Shown here: positions 9,976 through 19,672 of the stretch, piece after piece
How positions within the stretch are numbered: position 1 is the stretch's first letter
Layout of the letters: the number at the start of each line of letters is the position of its first letter
Assembly (NCBI RefSeq): GCF_029323795.1
Contig: NZ_CP119758.1
Location: 2,852,001-2,916,000 of the forward strand
DNA from: Zobellia alginiliquefaciens
GTDB lineage: Bacteria > Bacteroidota > Bacteroidia > Flavobacteriales > Flavobacteriaceae
Reading direction: 5' to 3'
DNA: 64,000 bases
Position numbers and translations under genes: made by a program
The notes under the pieces: model-generated
The model's input: the letters and a program-made list of their open reading frames with translations, nothing else
The model's database searches: none
What the model was told of the DNA's origin: nothing

Positions 9976-10932
9976 ATGACAATAAAGTTGCAAACCCAAA
10001 TACCTTTACAAAAGGCCCAAAACCAAATTGATTATGACAGTCGGTTAGTGTTGTTAGGTTCTTGTTTTTCGGAAAACATAGGGCAAAAGTTCAGGTATTA
10101 TAAGTTTCGTGAACTTCAGAATCCGTTTGGTATTTTGTTTCATCCGTTGGCTATAGCCAATCTGGTCTCTCGAGCCGTTTTAGGGAAGGTCTATACGGAA
10201 GATGATGTGTTTTTTTTCAACGAACGCTGGCAGTGCTATGATGCCCATTCAGATTTAAGTGCTGTTTCTAAAGATAGTCTACTTAATGCCTTAAACCAAG
10301 GAATTGAGCAAACTGCAAATCATCTGAAACAAGCTACTCATATTTGCATAACACTGGGTACGGCTTGGGTGTATAGACATGCGGAAACAGATGCAGTGGT
10401 AGCCAATTGCCATAAAGTTCCTCAAAAACAGTTTTCAAAAGAGCTGATGCGTATTGAAGAGATTGTTGCGAGTCTCAACAGTATCATGGCTTCGGTACAA
10501 TCTCTCAATCCCAATGCCCAATTTATTTTTACCGTATCACCGGTACGTCACCTAAAAGATGGTTTTGTTGAAAATCAACGGAGCAAGGCACATTTAGTAG
10601 CTGCTGTTCATGAGGTTGTTTCCGCTTCGACGTTAAAGGCGGATTATTTTCCTTCATACGAGATACAAATGGATGAGCTACGTGATTATCGCTTTTATAA
10701 AGAGGATATGGTGCATCCAAACGCACTGGCCGTCAATTATATTTGGAAAAAGTTTGTTGAGGTATGGCTGGCATCAAATACATCTTCAACTATGAAGAAA
10801 ATAGAAAAGGTTCAAAAAGGGATGCTACATAAACCCTTTAATGAAAATTCTGATCAGCATCAGAAATTCCTTATGAAACTAAATGTTTTAAAATCAGAAA
10901 TTCAGAAAGAATTCCCTCATATACAATTCTAG
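9976..10932 (+). CDS. GSCFA domain protein
   Basis: A 318-residue cytosolic protein of the GSCFA family, named after the motif seen here as LLGSCFSENIGQKF (about residues 27-40). The family resembles SGNH/GDSL acyl hydrolases, and the Ser of GSCFS is the likely nucleophile. A later MVHPNALAVNYIW segment supplies a candidate catalytic His, as in SGNH enzymes. Length is normal. The substrate is unknown. It stands as a single gene between two lipoprotein or secreted-protein genes. Confidence 0.9.
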   Translation: MTIKLQTQIPLQKAQNQIDYDSRLVLLGSCFSENIGQKFRYYKFRELQNPFGILFHPLAIANLVSRAVLGKVYTEDDVFFFNERWQCYDAHSDLSAVSKDSLLNALNQGIEQTANHLKQATHICITLGTAWVYRHAETDAVVANCHKVPQKQFSKELMRIEEIVASLNSIMASVQSLNPNAQFIFTVSPVRHLKDGFVENQRSKAHLVAAVHEVVSASTLKADYFPSYEIQMDELRDYRFYKEDMVHPNALAVNYIWKKFVEVWLASNTSSTMKKIEKVQKGMLHKPFNENSDQHQKFLMKLNVLKSEIQKEFPHIQF

Positions 10933-11006
10933 GTCAAATATGAATTTTGTCGAGTTTTTCAGGGTTTTAAAATGAGAAACTATTTTTTTAGGTATTTTTC
11001 CGTTTT

Positions 11007-13481
11007 ATGTCAATAATGATTAAAAGATTAGGTTGTCTTATTATATGCTTGTTTTGTGTAGCTAATGCTAATGCGCAACTTCCCTTAGTTGAATTAGAGG
11101 CATTACAAGCATTATATAATTCCACCGGAGGTGCTAACTGGATTAGCGAAACAGATGTCGATCCTACAAATGATTGGGACTTTGCTACTCCCTTAATAGA
11201 TACCGATGTTACCAATTGGTTTGGGATTACCGTTATTGGAGGTCATGTTACACAATTATTGTTGGATGTTAATAATAATACAGGTAATAACTTAATAGGA
11301 ACAATACCAGCTGAAATTGGAAATTTACAATACTTAGTTGATTTAGATCTTTCTGATCAATCTGGTCTGACAGGTCCTATTCCTAACAGCATTGCAACGC
11401 TTCTAGATTTAGAAGTTTTGATTTTAAATGGTAATGAGTTATCAGGAATCATACCTGTTGAACTTGGGAATTTAAGCAATTTAGAAAGTTTATGGTTGAA
11501 CTCAAATAATTTGAGTGGTACAATACCATCCGAACTTGGTAATTTAAGTAGTTTAGAATCTTTGTTACTTTCAGAAAATCAACTCACAGGAACTATACCC
11601 GTAGAACTGGGAGATTTAAATAGTCTACAGGTTCTCCAACTTTCTTTTAACGAGCTTACGGGTGAAATACCTTCTGAATTGGGACTTCTCTCAAATTTAA
11701 CCTCCTTGTCTTTGAGATATAATAATCTAACGGGGGCAATTCCAGAAGCCATTTATGATTTAATTAATTTAAGGACTTTACTACTGCAATTTAATCACTT
11801 AGAAGGGGTTATCTCTCCATTGGTTGAAAATTTAGTTTCATTAGAGTCCTTAGTACTTCGTTTTAATCAATTTGAGGGAGATTTACCTGCGGAAATTGGA
11901 AATATTCCATCGCTATTAACTTTATCGTTGGGTCAAAACAATTTTACGGGTACAATACCTAATTCTTTTTCAAACTTAATTAATCTTGATGTTTTTGATA
12001 TTAATGATAATAACATAGAAGGTGTATTGCCTGCAGGTTTAGTAAACTTGACTAATCTGAGTACTTTTAATATTAAGAATAATAACATTGAGGGTGAAAT
12101 TCCTAGTTTTGTTTTTTTTAATGAGACCACATTACGATTTAATGGCAATCGTTTTCAATTTGGAGATTTTGAAGATGAATTTAGTTATTATGATGGCTTT
12201 TTGTTTTTTGAAGATAATCCGCAAGCTTTGGTGAATGATTCTGAAAATGTTACCAGTTGTGTTGATGGTACAATTACCTTAAGCACAACCGTTAGCGGCA
12301 GTGCAAATATATATGAGTGGTTTAAAGATGGTATTGCTATACCAGCCTCGAACACCCCAAATTTAGTATTGACAAACATTCAAATGGCAGATTCTGGCGT
12401 TTATACATGTGAAATTAGTAGTACTATAGTAACTGATTTGGTACTGGAGAGAAACCCAATTACACTAACCGTAAACAACAGCGGACCAACTGCAAACAAT
12501 ATTGATGATATAGTAGTATGTGATACGGATGCCGATGGTTTTGCTACATTTAATTTAGACTTGGTGGCTATAGAGTCTCAGGTTATTGGGGGGCAGACAG
12601 GGTTAACGGTATCTTATTTTGATGCCACAGGAAACCCATTTACATTGTCAAATTCATTTGATAATACTACTGCATTCAAGCAAGACATTACAGTGGTAGT
12701 TGAAGCATCTGAAACCTGTTTAAATGAGACTGTTTTTAGTCTTATTGTTAACCCTTTGGTTGTTGCTGATGTATTACCAGATGTTGATGAATGTAATGTT
12801 TACACCTTGCCAATTCTAAGTTCTGGTAATAACTATTATACTGCAACAGGTGGTACGGGCTCATTACTCAATGCTGGCGATGAAATTACCGAATCGCAGA
12901 TAATATATGTTTATGCAGAAAGTGAATCAGGATTGGGAGGCTGTTTTGATGAAAGTAGTTTTTTAGTGGATGTTACTAAGGTTTCGGTTACTGAATTAGA
13001 TGACGTTGTTACTTGTCAAACATATACATTGCCAACATTACCTGATGGGCAAGATTACTATAGTGAAGCCGATGGAGGTGGGGCAATTTTACTGGCAGGT
13101 GATGAAATTTTAGAGTCCATGACCATTTATATTTTTACCGAAGAGAATGGTTGTTTTGGTCAATCGAGATTTTCCGTAAGTATTGACCCTGTTGCATGTC
13201 AAGATGTAGAATCTTTAGGCTTGCCCAAATTTTTTACTCCTAATAATGATTCTTATCATGATATTTGGGATATATCAAAACTTTCTGGTACTGGTGATAT
13301 AGATATTTTTATTTATAATCGTTACGGAAAGTTATTAAAGCAATTAGATCCAAATACCTTTAATTCATCTTGGGACGGTTTTTACAATGGAAAGTCAATG
13401 CCTTCATCTGATTATTGGTTTCAATATCTTAATAAGGATACAGGGGTGCGTCTTTCGGGTCATTTTTCCTTAAAAAGATAA
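11007..13481 (+). CDS. Secreted LRR/Ig protein with T9SS C-terminal domain
   Basis: An 824-residue exported protein. A signal peptide (CLIICLFCVANANA) is followed by about eleven 24-residue leucine-rich repeats (about 90-365) of the plant type, with units such as LSGTIPSELGNLSSLESLLL. An Ig-like domain follows (about 405-475, YEWFKDGIAIPASN). Two further beta-sandwich regions contain conserved Cys and end in a gliding-motility-associated C-terminal domain (about 745-824: FFTPNNDSYHDIWDI, IYNRYGKLL, SSWDGFYNGK). That last domain marks export by the type IX secretion system (type B sorting signal). The likely role is adhesion or ligand binding at the cell surface. Confidence 0.92.
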   Translation: MSIMIKRLGCLIICLFCVANANAQLPLVELEALQALYNSTGGANWISETDVDPTNDWDFATPLIDTDVTNWFGITVIGGHVTQLLLDVNNNTGNNLIGTIPAEIGNLQYLVDLDLSDQSGLTGPIPNSIATLLDLEVLILNGNELSGIIPVELGNLSNLESLWLNSNNLSGTIPSELGNLSSLESLLLSENQLTGTIPVELGDLNSLQVLQLSFNELTGEIPSELGLLSNLTSLSLRYNNLTGAIPEAIYDLINLRTLLLQFNHLEGVISPLVENLVSLESLVLRFNQFEGDLPAEIGNIPSLLTLSLGQNNFTGTIPNSFSNLINLDVFDINDNNIEGVLPAGLVNLTNLSTFNIKNNNIEGEIPSFVFFNETTLRFNGNRFQFGDFEDEFSYYDGFLFFEDNPQALVNDSENVTSCVDGTITLSTTVSGSANIYEWFKDGIAIPASNTPNLVLTNIQMADSGVYTCEISSTIVTDLVLERNPITLTVNNSGPTANNIDDIVVCDTDADGFATFNLDLVAIESQVIGGQTGLTVSYFDATGNPFTLSNSFDNTTAFKQDITVVVEASETCLNETVFSLIVNPLVVADVLPDVDECNVYTLPILSSGNNYYTATGGTGSLLNAGDEITESQIIYVYAESESGLGGCFDESSFLVDVTKVSVTELDDVVTCQTYTLPTLPDGQDYYSEADGGGAILLAGDEILESMTIYIFTEENGCFGQSRFSVSIDPVACQDVESLGLPKFFTPNNDSYHDIWDISKLSGTGDIDIFIYNRYGKLLKQLDPNTFNSSWDGFYNGKSMPSSDYWFQYLNKDTGVRLSGHFSLKR

Positions 13482-13526
13482 GATTACATATTGTTTCTTG
13501 CTTAATTTTGATGATATTGTTTTTCT

Positions 13527-14141
13527 ATGAAAAAAGTATTAGTAGGAGTCTTAATTACTTTGGCCACTGTTCTAATTTTTCGTTCGTGTATTGAGGATAG
13601 GGAGGAAAAATCCATCCTCGAAGAAAATAGTATGCTTATTCAGACGCAGATAGACAATGTGAGCAAGTTGATCGTTACCGAAGGCCATTTTGCCGAAGTG
13701 TACAATTACAAAGACTCTAAAATGCTTTTCGGTCCTTTTATATCCGCAGAAAAGAAAGCCTTGGTTGTTGTAAATGCTGATGTGACCATAGCTTATGATT
13801 TAAGTAAAATTGAATTTGAAGTAGACGAGTCAACCAAGACATTACATATTAAAAGCATACCTGAAGCCGAAGTGAAAATCAATCCTGATTTTGAATATTA
13901 TGATGTCACTTCCGATTACCTAAACATGTTTGAGGCTTCCGATTATAATAAAATCAAAAAAAATGTAAAGGCTTCACTTATGAAAAAAGTAGAAGCATCT
14001 TCATTAAAAAGTAATGCTGAAAACCGGCTGATTAGTGAGCTGCAGAAATTCTATATTTTGACGAATTCCATGGGGTGGACGCTGTCATACAAAAATCAAC
14101 CTGTAGAGCAGAATCTGCCTGAAGTGCTTTTTAATGATTAA
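13527..14141 (+). CDS. DUF4230 domain protein
   Basis: A 204-residue envelope protein with an N-terminal membrane segment or uncleaved signal (VLVGVLITLATVLIFRSC). The body matches the DUF4230 pattern: KLIVTEGHFAEVYNYKDS, a VVVNADVTIAYDLSKIEFEV strand pair, and a helical tail with AENRLISEL. The function of the family is unknown. It is convergent with the CE15 esterase gene with only 14 nt between the stop codons. Confidence 0.82.
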   Translation: MKKVLVGVLITLATVLIFRSCIEDREEKSILEENSMLIQTQIDNVSKLIVTEGHFAEVYNYKDSKMLFGPFISAEKKALVVVNADVTIAYDLSKIEFEVDESTKTLHIKSIPEAEVKINPDFEYYDVTSDYLNMFEASDYNKIKKNVKASLMKKVEASSLKSNAENRLISELQKFYILTNSMGWTLSYKNQPVEQNLPEVLFND

Positions 14142-14155
14142 AATCAACTTGAGTT

Positions 14156-15412
14156 TTATTTTGCAAAAGTCTCTGCCCAACTCATATATTGGTCCCAATC
14201 ATACGCAGTAACATCATGCTTGCCGCTTCTCATGTGGTAAGCCATAGTTTGCTGAATGGGACGGTCCGTTTCAGGAAAGTCCGTTAAATCAATTCCTTTC
14301 TTACCGTAAAGGCCATAAACTTTAGATGCATATTGTGTAGAAAGAAATTCACCTTTGGGATCTGCCCATTCGTCTTCAACAGCGCTTGCTATATATAAAG
14401 GTCTTGGCGCTATAAGTGCCAAAAGCTGGTGTTGATCCACCGGTAAAATTTCTTCTTTATTGCTATATTTTTTAAAACTTGCAGAAAACCAATGTGGAAA
14501 CGAATTATTGATGTGACCTATGGTTTCGCCAAATTTCCGCTTAAATAATGCGGCGCCGCCACAACCGGAATTATTGCTTATCACTCCAGAAAAACGGTCG
14601 TCCGTAGCTCCGGCCCATAATGCTGCTTTTCCTAATCTAGAATGTCCAAAAACAATAACATTGGAAATATTGGTGTCATTCTCCAAATAATCCATGGCAC
14701 GGCTAAGACCATAGGCCCAAGCTGCTATACTGCCCCATTCATTGGTTTTGGGTTTGGTCTGTTCTTCATCATAGAACAGACTATGCAAACCGTCTGAAAA
14801 GTCATTTTTATCTGGGTCTATTTCACCGTAATAAACGGTTGCCAGTCCATACCCATTGTCCAGCATTTTATCTATGGTCCAACGGTTCATTCGTACGCCC
14901 CTAGAGGCTTCCGTGGCTTTGTTGCTGCTAATTTTTAAATCCGCATTGTTTTCGTTCCATGCTTCGGGAATAATAACATTTGGGTCATCTGTTACCGTAT
15001 GGTTCCCGTGAAAGTTATAGCCTAGGAATACCGGTGCTTTTTCATTTCCGTTAGGTAAATATAAAAGGATGTTGAAATTGAGCGTACGGTTGTTTTTCTT
15101 TAGGCCAACCGCTATTTGTTTACGCTGGGCTTTTCCTCCTAAAGCTTTATTATCCTGTTCGATAACCTTAAATGAATATTCATCCAATAGGGCAGGTACC
15201 TTTCCGTAAATCTGCTTTTCAAAAAACTGATAGATTTCCAGTTTTCTCTTTTCTTCCCATTCTTGGCTGGTGGTAATTGCTTCTCCGCTGAATGTTGTTA
15301 AAGGGTCCGGTACCGAGAATTTGGGTACTTTGGTTTCGTCATAATTTGCTTCTGGCTGGGCCATAAGTCCTAATCTAGTAAGTGTAAGTAATATAAAAAG
15401 TAATGGTTTCAC
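14156..15412 (-). CDS. CE15-like glucuronoyl esterase
   Basis: A 418-residue exported alpha/beta hydrolase with a signal peptide (LLFILLTLTRLGLMAQ). The nucleophile motif GHSRLGKAALWAGA corresponds to the GxSRxGK signature of carbohydrate esterase family 15. RPLYIASAVEDEWADPKGEF and a late HDVTAYDWDQY segment supply the acid and His regions. Family members cut ester bonds between lignin or other groups and glucuronic acid residues of xylan; marine members act on uronic-acid polysaccharides. No polysaccharide utilisation genes (SusC/D) flank it, so the natural substrate is open. Confidence 0.85.
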   Translation of the reverse strand: MKPLLFILLTLTRLGLMAQPEANYDETKVPKFSVPDPLTTFSGEAITTSQEWEEKRKLEIYQFFEKQIYGKVPALLDEYSFKVIEQDNKALGGKAQRKQIAVGLKKNNRTLNFNILLYLPNGNEKAPVFLGYNFHGNHTVTDDPNVIIPEAWNENNADLKISSNKATEASRGVRMNRWTIDKMLDNGYGLATVYYGEIDPDKNDFSDGLHSLFYDEEQTKPKTNEWGSIAAWAYGLSRAMDYLENDTNISNVIVFGHSRLGKAALWAGATDDRFSGVISNNSGCGGAALFKRKFGETIGHINNSFPHWFSASFKKYSNKEEILPVDQHQLLALIAPRPLYIASAVEDEWADPKGEFLSTQYASKVYGLYGKKGIDLTDFPETDRPIQQTMAYHMRSGKHDVTAYDWDQYMSWAETFAK

Positions 15413-15450
15413 GGTTTTTTAGTTTGGGGTCAATTAAGAAATTATTGGTT

Positions 15451-17214
15451 TTAGTTCAATTCCTCGGTTTTAAATTTATGGTTTACCAAATCCAGACCGT
15501 CATCTATTAAATGGCCTACTTTGGGGTTATTTAGTTTTACGGTCTGTAAATAAGATGAAATCTCTTGGGCAAAGTCATGGTCTCCATTTTCTTTGGCTAA
15601 CTCGTAAAGTTCTACAGGTAATAACCAATCATTAGGATACGTATCCCTAATGGCTTCAAATACTTTGTGCCTGGAAATTGTAATATTTTTGCCTTCTCTA
15701 TACTGACGAACCTGCTCGTAATATGCTTCTAATTGCGAATGCGAAGTATTATTTTTTGGTTTTATAGTGGTGGATGAAACCTCATGGGTAACCAAATTAA
15801 AACTGCTTAAATCCGCAGGGCCGTTGTATGCCGATACTATTTCCCTGCCTACCGCCATGCTGTACAGTTCATCATCACTCTCAAAAAGTACCTTGTCTTT
15901 ATGGGTGACGCAGCAATTTTTAAAGGTGACCAAGATGATTTCGCCTTGTAAATTTCGAGTCCCTGTAATAATTTCTCCGGTGATGTTAATTTCACCCTCA
16001 AAAGCTAAGGAAACTTGTTGTCCTTCAAAAATGTTATAGGCCTTAAGGTCTAGCGGGCTCATATCTTCTATGGCCAGGTTAATACCTTTTAGTTTACCCA
16101 TTGGAGAGCCAAAGCCAGCGGCATGTTTTTTAATGCTATGCCCCACAAGCTCTTTATCGCGAAAAGAGAGTGCGGTTGGCCCATAGGTTTGAAAGAAAGC
16201 AGGTTTGCCTTCATATGATATGACCTTATCAAAATTACCTGAAATCTGTAGTCCGGTACTGAGTTCTATTGTACCTAGTTCCTTGGATGCAATCAATTTG
16301 TTTATTCCGCTCAAACCGCCTTTTCGCAAAGCCATGGTATTCGCAAACTCCTCTAAAACCTGACTTAGGTAAGCGAAATCTGGAGTAACAAAAAGCTGGG
16401 GCTGTGGTTTTGTAATATCAAAAGAAGTATAGGCGGCATCTAAAGAATAGGGTTTTTTTTCAACTTCATTGGTCATGCACCAAGCACTTTCGCCAATAGA
16501 GGAAAGGAGTCCAGCGCCATATATTTTCGGATTTTCCGGTGTGCCTATAAGCCCGTATTCAACGGTCCACCAGTGCAAGTTGCGTATGAGTGCAATTTCA
16601 CTGGGTTCGCCCATGTTCTCCTGTAGCTCTTTAATTCGGTTTTCAGCCTTGTCAATTTCATCTTGTGGAGTACCTTGGGCCTCTTTTATGATAGAAAGGT
16701 GGCGAACAGCTTCATATAATTCGTAATCTTTGGCACTAGAAATGGCCTTGGAACCTATTTCGCCAAATCGTCTTAGATATTCGGCGTATTCAGGATTAGC
16801 TATAATAGGGGCGTGACCAGCTCCTTCATGAATTATATCTGGTGCAGGAGTATACTCTATATGGTCTAGTTGACGAATATCAGAAGCAATGACAAGAACA
16901 TTATATGCCTGAAATTCCATAAATGCAGATGGCGGTATAAAACCATCCACAGCAACCGCTGCCCAACCTATTTCTTTTAAAATACGGTTCATGCCGTACA
17001 TATTAGGAATATAGTCAATGGAAATCCCCGTTTTTTGTAAGCCCTCCAAGTAGGAAGTATGGGCTACTTTATTTAGGTAATCCACGTTCTTACGCATTAC
17101 GTACCTCCAAACAGCCTGGTCTATAGCGGAATAGTCACTATAGTCTTGCGGTTTTATATACTGCTGCAAATGCACGGGCAGTTTGTCTAAAACAGGATTG
17201 CTAGTGTACGTCAT
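15451..17214 (-). CDS. Biopterin-dependent aromatic amino acid hydroxylase
   Basis: A 587-residue protein whose N-terminal part (about residues 10-310) is the catalytic domain of phenylalanine/tyrosine/tryptophan hydroxylases. The iron site is visible as IIHEGAGHAPIIANPEYAEY, giving two His ligands and the Glu ligand. The upstream FIPPSAFMEFQAYNVLVIA region is also typical. The C-terminal third (about 320-587) is an extension not found in the short bacterial PhhA enzymes but seen in long Bacteroidota homologues. Probable reaction: phenylalanine to tyrosine with tetrahydropterin and O2. No pterin recycling gene is adjacent. Confidence 0.88.
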   Translation of the reverse strand: MTYTSNPVLDKLPVHLQQYIKPQDYSDYSAIDQAVWRYVMRKNVDYLNKVAHTSYLEGLQKTGISIDYIPNMYGMNRILKEIGWAAVAVDGFIPPSAFMEFQAYNVLVIASDIRQLDHIEYTPAPDIIHEGAGHAPIIANPEYAEYLRRFGEIGSKAISSAKDYELYEAVRHLSIIKEAQGTPQDEIDKAENRIKELQENMGEPSEIALIRNLHWWTVEYGLIGTPENPKIYGAGLLSSIGESAWCMTNEVEKKPYSLDAAYTSFDITKPQPQLFVTPDFAYLSQVLEEFANTMALRKGGLSGINKLIASKELGTIELSTGLQISGNFDKVISYEGKPAFFQTYGPTALSFRDKELVGHSIKKHAAGFGSPMGKLKGINLAIEDMSPLDLKAYNIFEGQQVSLAFEGEINITGEIITGTRNLQGEIILVTFKNCCVTHKDKVLFESDDELYSMAVGREIVSAYNGPADLSSFNLVTHEVSSTTIKPKNNTSHSQLEAYYEQVRQYREGKNITISRHKVFEAIRDTYPNDWLLPVELYELAKENGDHDFAQEISSYLQTVKLNNPKVGHLIDDGLDLVNHKFKTEELN

Positions 17215-17303
17215 ACTAGAGGGTTTCTTTTATAAAGGTACAAAAAAGGGCAGATAGGGTTTTTTCTTTTAATTCTTTTTCGATAAACGAGAAAGACCTA
17301 AAA

Positions 17304-17329
17304 AAAGCTCTTTTGATTAAAAGAGCTTT
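17304..17329 (-). terminator. Rho-independent terminator after the DUF4136 gene
   Basis: The stem AAAGCTCTTTT / AAAAGAGCTTT closes on a GATT loop. On the minus strand it is followed by a T-run (complement of the A-run ending at 17303). It lies 30 nt beyond the stop codon of the DUF4136 lipoprotein gene. Confidence 0.75.
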
Positions 17330-17359
17330 GGTATTTTTGGTGTGCCTAATTTATTCCCA

Positions 17360-17920
17360 TTATTTAGTGGCCACAATATTAGGTGGGTATTGCATTAGAA
17401 TTTCAGATACGAATTCTTGAATACGCTCCTCTTTTTTGGCTATGTTACCGGTGGTTGTTAGGTTTCCAACACCCTTACCTTGCCAAACTAATTCTTTACT
17501 TTTTGAGTCTATTAGGTCTATGTATAATGAACCTTCGGTGCGGGTGCTGACATTATTGCCACCGCCCCAGCCTGGCCCCCAGTAATATGGGTTCCAGCCC
17601 CAGCCCCAACCACCACCCCAGTAGTTGTTGTAGATATCAACTTGTTCTTTTTCCTTAGTGAAGATGCTCACTAAAATATCTGGGTTTTCAGATTTGGTAA
17701 AGCCACGTTTGGTCATTTCGGACTCAATGGCTCTAAGGATTCTCTTTTTGTCCAAATCGGAAATTTGGGCTTTGTCAATTCCGGTCTTATAAAAAGCATA
17801 GGATTTGTAACTGTTGAAATTGGCTTCTTTGTCGTAGTCAGAAAGCACACGTACAGAGGTACACGAACTTAAAAATAGCAACACGAGCATGGGCACCACT
17901 AAAATTTTAATCTTTTTCAT
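17360..17920 (-). CDS. DUF4136 lipoprotein
   Basis: A 186-residue lipoprotein with lipobox LLFLSSC near residue 20. The DUF4136 fold follows: VLSDYDKEANFNSYKSYAFY, a MTKRGFTKSENPDILVSIF segment, then GSLYIDLIDSKSKELVWQG. A Trp/Gly/Tyr/Pro-rich insert (about 95-125, NNYWGGGWGWGWNPYYWGPG) sits in the middle, a common feature of flavobacterial members. It acts in the envelope; the function is unknown. It is a monocistronic unit with its own terminator. Confidence 0.88.
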   Translation of the reverse strand: MKKIKILVVPMLVLLFLSSCTSVRVLSDYDKEANFNSYKSYAFYKTGIDKAQISDLDKKRILRAIESEMTKRGFTKSENPDILVSIFTKEKEQVDIYNNYWGGGWGWGWNPYYWGPGWGGGNNVSTRTEGSLYIDLIDSKSKELVWQGKGVGNLTTTGNIAKKEERIQEFVSEILMQYPPNIVATK

Positions 17921-17998
17921 AACTAATTATCGTATTTGGTGTTAATACATCATTTTCTTCAGGAAAATAGTCTCAAAAATCATGCCGAACAACGGTGT

Positions 17999-18178
<180 letters not shown>

Positions 18179-18358
18179 CTAGATTAAAATTACTGCATTA
18201 TTGTTGATAAAGAGCTAAAAAGGATTCTAAAAACGTACATCTTATAGCCTTTAGCAGTATTTTAACGAATGATTACAATTATAGCGGCAAAGTTGTGTTA
18301 TCGAATAAGATGGTCTAGTAACAATTAACTTTGTTAAGTGCCGTTTAAACCTTTGATT

Positions 18359-18697
18359 ATGATCTTAGTCTTTAAACATTTTTTTTATAAGAACTATGTT
18401 GGTCTATCACTTTGGCCTTTTATCATTTTAAAACATGATGAGCTCAAAGAAGATATTGTTTTGATCAATCATGAGAAGATTCATTTAAAACAACAACAAG
18501 AACTGTTGATTGTTTTCTTCTACTTTTTCTATATCTCGGAATGGCTAATACGTACCATATTCTATTTGGATAGTTATAAGGCGTACCAGAATATTAGCTT
18601 TGAGAGGGAGGCCTACTCAAATGAGAAGAACCTAAATTATACGAGTGAACGTAATGCATTTAGTTTCTTTAAATATTTATACAGAAAAGAAGCTTAA
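18359..18697 (+). CDS. Small membrane protein with HExxH motif
   Basis: A 112-residue protein. A first hydrophobic segment (YVGLSLWPFIIL) leads to VLINHEKIHLKQQQEL, which holds an HEKIH motif of the zinc-protease type. A second hydrophobic segment follows (LIVFFYFFYISEWLIRTIFY), then a conserved FEREAYSNEKNLNY element whose Glu could be the third ligand. It looks like a minimal M56-like metalloprotease core, but I know of no characterised member. The frame extends to a GTG at 18338; ATG at 18359 is preferred. A TAACTTTG box lies at 18326-18333. Confidence 0.7.
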   Translation: MILVFKHFFYKNYVGLSLWPFIILKHDELKEDIVLINHEKIHLKQQQELLIVFFYFFYISEWLIRTIFYLDSYKAYQNISFEREAYSNEKNLNYTSERNAFSFFKYLYRKEA

Positions 18698-18746
18698 TCT
18701 ATTAAGCATAGTTGTTGCTAGGTTTTAATAGTACTGTATTTCACAC

Positions 18747-18754
18747 TACTTTTG
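18747..18754 (+). promoter_or_regulatory. Candidate -7 box (TACTTTTG) for the desulfhydrase gene
   Basis: The sequence TACTTTTG matches TAnnTTTG and ends 6 nt before the ATG at 18761. A transcript from it would have almost no leader. A good -33 element at normal spacing was not found. Confidence 0.35.
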
Positions 18755-18760
18755 TGAAAT

Positions 18761-19672
18761 ATGCGTGTAACAACTGACAATCAAGAAGTACATTTGCCAA
18801 TACTGGCCCAAAAAGGGGTTTCTCTTGTTATTAAAAGGGAAGACCGCATCCACCCCTTAATTTCTGGTAACAAATACAGAAAGCTAAAATACAATCTAGA
18901 GGAAGCAAAAGCAGAAGGTTTTGGTACACTTTTGACTTTTGGAGGTGCTTTTTCCAATCATATTGCGGCAACTGCCTATGCAGGGAAAATTCACAATTTG
19001 AAGACTGTTGGCGTTATTAGAGGAGAAGAAATTGCTCAAAAATGGCAGGAGAACAGTACTTTAAAGTTGGCCCAATCCCATGGTATGAAGTTTAAGTTTG
19101 TTTCACGGGATCTCTATAGGCAAAAGGAAACCCCCAATTTTTTAGAGGAGCTAAAAAATGAATTCGGAGATTTTTATCTTTTACCGGAGGGAGGAACCAA
19201 TCCTTTGGCCATAAAGGGGTGTCAGGAGATTCTAGCCCCTGCCGATGCTGATTTTGACGTAATCTGCTGTGCTGTAGGTACAGGCGGTACAATTGCCGGT
19301 ATTAGCAATGCGGCTTCTAGTTCACAAAAAGTTTTGGGGTTTCCAGCACTCAAAGGCGATTTTTTACAAGAAGATATTTGTAAATTCGCAGCAAGAAATA
19401 ATTGGGAATTGCAATCCGATTATCATTTTGGGGGCTATGCCAAGGTTACTGGGGAGCTGGTGGACTTTATGAATACTTTTTTTAAGAAGACGAAAATTCA
19501 GCTGGATCCCATTTATACGGGAAAATTACTTTTTGGAATAATGGATTTGGTCCAAAAAGATTATTTCTCTCCAAAAACTAATATTTTGGCTATCCACACA
19601 GGAGGTCTACAGGGTATAGAAGGAATGAATCGCATTTTGCAAAAGAAAAAACTACCATTAATAAACGTATGA
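18761..19672 (+). CDS. ACC deaminase / D-cysteine desulfhydrase family enzyme
   Basis: A 303-residue PLP enzyme of fold type II. The PLP lysine lies in SGNKYRKLKYNL (about residues 43-54), the TFGGAFSNHIAATAYAGK loop binds substrate carboxylate, and AVGTGGTIAGI binds the cofactor phosphate. FALGGYAKV-type and AIHTGGLQG motifs complete the family pattern. Members either open 1-aminocyclopropane-1-carboxylate or desulfurate D-cysteine; sequence inspection alone does not separate them. The stop codon overlaps the start of the next gene by 4 nt, so it heads an operon with the glucosaminidase and hemL. Confidence 0.88.
   Translation: MRVTTDNQEVHLPILAQKGVSLVIKREDRIHPLISGNKYRKLKYNLEEAKAEGFGTLLTFGGAFSNHIAATAYAGKIHNLKTVGVIRGEEIAQKWQENSTLKLAQSHGMKFKFVSRDLYRQKETPNFLEELKNEFGDFYLLPEGGTNPLAIKGCQEILAPADADFDVICCAVGTGGTIAGISNAASSSQKVLGFPALKGDFLQEDICKFAARNNWELQSDYHFGGYAKVTGELVDFMNTFFKKTKIQLDPIYTGKLLFGIMDLVQKDYFSPKTNILAIHTGGLQGIEGMNRILQKKKLPLINV

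Noticed and set aside
12752-12770. TGTTAACCC inside the LRR gene as a regulon site
   Set aside because: It lies within coding sequence, has a mismatch and no second box; chance occurrence.
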